Source: Eutreptiella sp. 'Long Island Sound 2002' (lineage: Eukaryota > Euglenozoa > Euglenophyceae > Eutreptiales > Eutreptiaceae). Taken from it: a DNA stretch of 64,000 nucleotides. Position numbers and translations under genes: made by a program. The stretch covers positions 37,991,294-38,055,293 of the forward strand of contig OZ038383.1 of the NCBI GenBank assembly GCA_964036045.1. Direction: 5' to 3'. Positions 61,456 through 64,000 of the stretch are shown piece by piece (position 1 is the first letter of the stretch; each line of letters starts with the position of its first letter). The notes under the pieces were generated by a model. That model saw nothing but the letters and a program-made list of their open reading frames with translations, was not told the DNA's origin and searched no databases.

Positions 61456-63960
61456 TCAGCCTGAGCGATGAGGGTCAGGATTCGGATCAGAGTCAGCATG
61501 GCGTTCTTCCACTGCCGCAGGAAACCCGATCTGCGCCCTCAGATCCTGCAGCTGCTGCATCAACAGGCTCTTAGCAAGCTCGTCCAGTTCAGAGAAGGCC
61601 GGAGGCATGACTTCTTGTGTGGGCTGCACCCCAACCACATCCGCCTGCCCTCCAGCATCGGGGCCGCCGCCCTGCCCGTTGGCAGGTGGGTTCAGGACGG
61701 ACAGGTCAGCCTCCGCTGATGGATACACAGTTCCTCTGAACAACTTCTGGAACTGAAACGCAGCGCGCGTATCGTGCAGGTCCTGCTGCAACTCCGCATC
61801 CAGGCACTCCAGGTCAGAGGTTCTAATCAGGCCCGTCACCTCCAGCGCCTTGACGTTCTGACACAGAACGTTCAGTACTGCGCAGATGTACTGTTGCCGG
61901 ACAGCCTGGGCAAAATCTTTGGGATGCGCAGCTCGCATGGCACGGACCACGACGCAAGCCTCTGTCCGAATGTCCGCGATCTGGGGGGCGATTTGCTCGT
62001 GGAAGTTGGGGCCATGGACCTCAACGGTGGTCTCCAGGGCGTGTAGGGAGTCCAGGAAGCAGGACACCGCCTCAAGGGCTACGGCAATGCGGTGCTTCGG
62101 GGGGCTCGAAATGACAGCCCAGCAGGCGCCGCTGGGATCTACCAGCAGGGTATGGGTCAGGCCTTGCCAGGCCCTAGCGAAAATCTGCTCATAGCCCCCC
62201 ATACGAAAGTACTGACTTGCACAGTCCATTCCGTACTCCAATGAGGACATGGCGTCACCGCCAATGCCACGGCGTTCAAATGCCTTTTTCTGATGCGATG
62301 CCACGACTGTCAGAGCAGTGCGGTACAGCTCCCTGCGGACCTGCTCCTCCACCTCCACGTCCTCATAGGGGACAGTTCGCATGCGCAGGGCCCAGCGGTA
62401 TGTCCGGCAGTCGTCGTTTCCGAGGCGTCCGAGGGACTTCACCTTGTCCCTTACGTTTTGGAGACTGCAGCCGCTGTAGAACGGCAGCTGCCGCACTTGG
62501 TCTTCGATGCGGGGGACGTGACGGTGCAGGACCCTGCGCAGAGACACTAACATCGACTTGCGGCCCTTCGAGAGGGCCCCAAGGCCGATAATCCCGTACA
62601 CATACCCCATCGTAGTGGCGTTCACCTGCAACGTCATCACCACAGTGCCAGCAACTTGAATGCCAATCCTCACTTTGTCAATGGGCGCGATGCCCTCCTC
62701 ATGGCTCACAATCCCCACCAGTACCAGCCCTATGGCACCCCGTAGGCCTGCCCACCAGTAGACCACTGCGTTGCGCCAAGGAAATCCATAGCCTGTCCTG
62801 CTGAGGATGGGGTACTGTAGGAGGATGACTAGAGCCCTGACAATGTGCAGCAGGATCCAGAAGACCGGCCACATGATGTAGTCCGTCCAGTGGACCAATG
62901 ACTGACTCACGGCCTGAGTGGAGATGAGGAGCCCTGCGGTGAAGAATACCAAAGAGTTGCCCACGAACCCAATCCACTCCCACAGGGAATGGAAGAAGCC
63001 ATGCAGCTCTGGGGACACGGCGTTGCGCCCGAATGCCTTAAAGAAGATCGACATGATGACCACTGCCAAGATACCAGAGAGGCCGGCCTCCTCTGCGCAC
63101 CAGAAGCACAGATAGCAGCTACCCAGGGTGAGTGTCACCTCGATGTCACGGTCGAGAACGGTCACCTGGAGGCAAACAATGAGACCCAAAGCGAATGCAA
63201 CGCCCATCAACGGACTGACAAACGTCAAGAGCACGATCTTCTTGATCACCCCCACAGCGCCTGGATTGAGGCCCCCGGCGAAATCCTTGAACACAAAGAA
63301 TACCACTGCTGCCGTGCCGTCGTTCAGGACCGCCTCGCCGTCGATCAGTGTGTTGAGGTCTGTGGCCGCACCAAGTTCCGAAAGAAGGGCCACGACAGCC
63401 ACAGGGTCTGTGGCCGACACTATGGCACCAAACATGAAGCAGGTCACCCAGCTCCAGTTATACCAGAAGAAGACAGCCTTAACCACCAAAGCGGTCAGGC
63501 ACACGGAGAGGCCTGTTCCCAAAAAGGCGCAGCTGAGGATTTGCCACTTGATGAAAGTGAACACTTTAATGTTCATCTCGAGGCCCGAGAGGAACAGCAA
63601 TGGGGGTATGAACACTGTCATGAACAGATGCGGGTCAATGTGCACCAACACTGCCATGCCGGCCTCCAACAGCCCTCCATCGCCCTTGCGAAACCACATC
63701 CCCATGAGGTATGCGATTATGAACAACAGCGATGTGTACGGCAGGATCACGAAGCGCTTGTTCAGCCACCGGAGCACCGCTCCCAAAGTCAGCACAAAGA
63801 AGATCGCCAAAACGCTGTCACTTGGGTTGTTGCGTTGAACAATGCCAGGGGCGTCATCCAGATGGCCAGCTCCACTGCTTCCATGGGCAGTGCCCCCAGA
63901 GGCGGTGACGAGCAAGCCTGAAAACGCCAAAACGCAGAAGATGAAGACTTGGCCCGACAT
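61456..63960 (-). CDS. Na+/H+ exchanger of the CPA1 family, SOS1/NHX7-like
   Basis: An uninterrupted 834-codon gene, ATG 63960 to TGA 61456. Residues 1-20 form a hydrophobic leader, possibly a signal peptide. About twelve membrane segments span residues 48-470. The CPA1 core is intact: SATDPVAVV (183-190, ion-binding D185) and DGEAVLNDGT (207-216, the N213-D214 pair). Other conserved helices include FIPPLLFLSGLEMN and WWAGLRGAIGLVL. It exchanges Na+ (or K+) for H+ across the plasma membrane. The cytosolic tail (about 470-834) has no recognisable cyclic-nucleotide-binding domain and is much shorter than the tail of plant SOS1, nearer to algal and animal sperm-type relatives. No intron is visible, unlike plant SOS1 genes. 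The promoter is beyond 64000. Confidence 0.9.
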   Translation of the reverse strand: MSGQVFIFCVLAFSGLLVTASGGTAHGSSGAGHLDDAPGIVQRNNPSDSVLAIFFVLTLGAVLRWLNKRFVILPYTSLLFIIAYLMGMWFRKGDGGLLEAGMAVLVHIDPHLFMTVFIPPLLFLSGLEMNIKVFTFIKWQILSCAFLGTGLSVCLTALVVKAVFFWYNWSWVTCFMFGAIVSATDPVAVVALLSELGAATDLNTLIDGEAVLNDGTAAVVFFVFKDFAGGLNPGAVGVIKKIVLLTFVSPLMGVAFALGLIVCLQVTVLDRDIEVTLTLGSCYLCFWCAEEAGLSGILAVVIMSIFFKAFGRNAVSPELHGFFHSLWEWIGFVGNSLVFFTAGLLISTQAVSQSLVHWTDYIMWPVFWILLHIVRALVILLQYPILSRTGYGFPWRNAVVYWWAGLRGAIGLVLVGIVSHEEGIAPIDKVRIGIQVAGTVVMTLQVNATTMGYVYGIIGLGALSKGRKSMLVSLRRVLHRHVPRIEDQVRQLPFYSGCSLQNVRDKVKSLGRLGNDDCRTYRWALRMRTVPYEDVEVEEQVRRELYRTALTVVASHQKKAFERRGIGGDAMSSLEYGMDCASQYFRMGGYEQIFARAWQGLTHTLLVDPSGACWAVISSPPKHRIAVALEAVSCFLDSLHALETTVEVHGPNFHEQIAPQIADIRTEACVVVRAMRAAHPKDFAQAVRQQYICAVLNVLCQNVKALEVTGLIRTSDLECLDAELQQDLHDTRAAFQFQKLFRGTVYPSAEADLSVLNPPANGQGGGPDAGGQADVVGVQPTQEVMPPAFSELDELAKSLLMQQLQDLRAQIGFPAAVEERHADSDPNPDPHRSG

Positions 63961-64000
63961 GCCTCAACGGCTACAGCAAGGGTCTGGAGCACGGACCCTG

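Noticed and set aside
62989-63921. A 310-codon plus-strand frame opposite the exchanger
   Set aside because: Antisense shadow of a well-supported transporter; His/Glu-rich composition is typical of reverse-translated membrane segments.

Overview
The window is nuclear DNA from a eukaryote. It carries spliced genes with short GT-AG introns, a LINE, an LTR retrotransposon, two DNA transposons with terminal inverted repeats, and many minisatellites. One ordinary host gene is convincing: a single-exon plasma-membrane-type Na+/H+ exchanger (61456-63960, minus) that resembles the SOS1/NHX7 group of CPA1 antiporters. That gene and the dense transposon load fit a large-genome unicellular alga, possibly a green alga, but the sequence alone does not fix the species.

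Layout. (1) 1-20,200 is GC-rich with a strong G/T bias on the plus strand. It holds a LINE on the minus strand (about 2,000-13,000) with a very long polyprotein: ORF1-type region, AP endonuclease, reverse transcriptase, RNase H and a CCHC knuckle. A separate overlapping frame encodes a Ulp1-like cysteine protease. The LINE is flanked by G-rich minisatellites (1-1,500) and by degenerate GT-rich arrays (13,000-20,200), including a satellite built from a small hairpin. (2) 20,200-27,260 is flank made of tandem repeats (207, 131, 204 and 180 bp periods), a probable MITE and two tRNA-like segments, with no convincing gene. (3) 27,264-53,140 is a set of three nested mobile elements. (4) 53,146-61,450 is repeat-rich intergenic DNA. 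(5) 61,456-63,960 is the exchanger gene.

The nest reads as follows. The outermost element is a DNA transposon of about 6.3 kb (29-bp inverted termini, 5-bp target duplication TCAGT). It carries a transposase-like gene and a spliced gene with an SGQHR (ParB/DGQHR-like) motif, both on the minus strand. Its introns and spacers carry a private 20-bp palindrome, TTGCGCGAGGCCTCGCGCAA, in about ten copies. A Ty3/gypsy-type LTR retrotransposon (32,439-51,986, LTRs of about 795 bp, target duplication AAGGC) has landed in the coding exon of the transposase-like gene. Removing it rejoins that reading frame exactly. A second DNA transposon (41,021-49,304, GGGCCC termini) has landed in the gag region of the retrotransposon. 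It carries at least three genes of its own and its own private CAACTTTG/CAACATTGG motif. The insertion order is therefore fixed by structure: outer transposon, then LTR element, then inner transposon.

All three retro- and transposon layers show decay. Most nonsense codons are TGA where CGA (Arg) is the likely ancestor, which fits methyl-CpG deamination. There are also homopolymer frameshifts and a damaged reverse-transcriptase active site in the LTR element. None of the mobile elements here looks autonomous as it stands.
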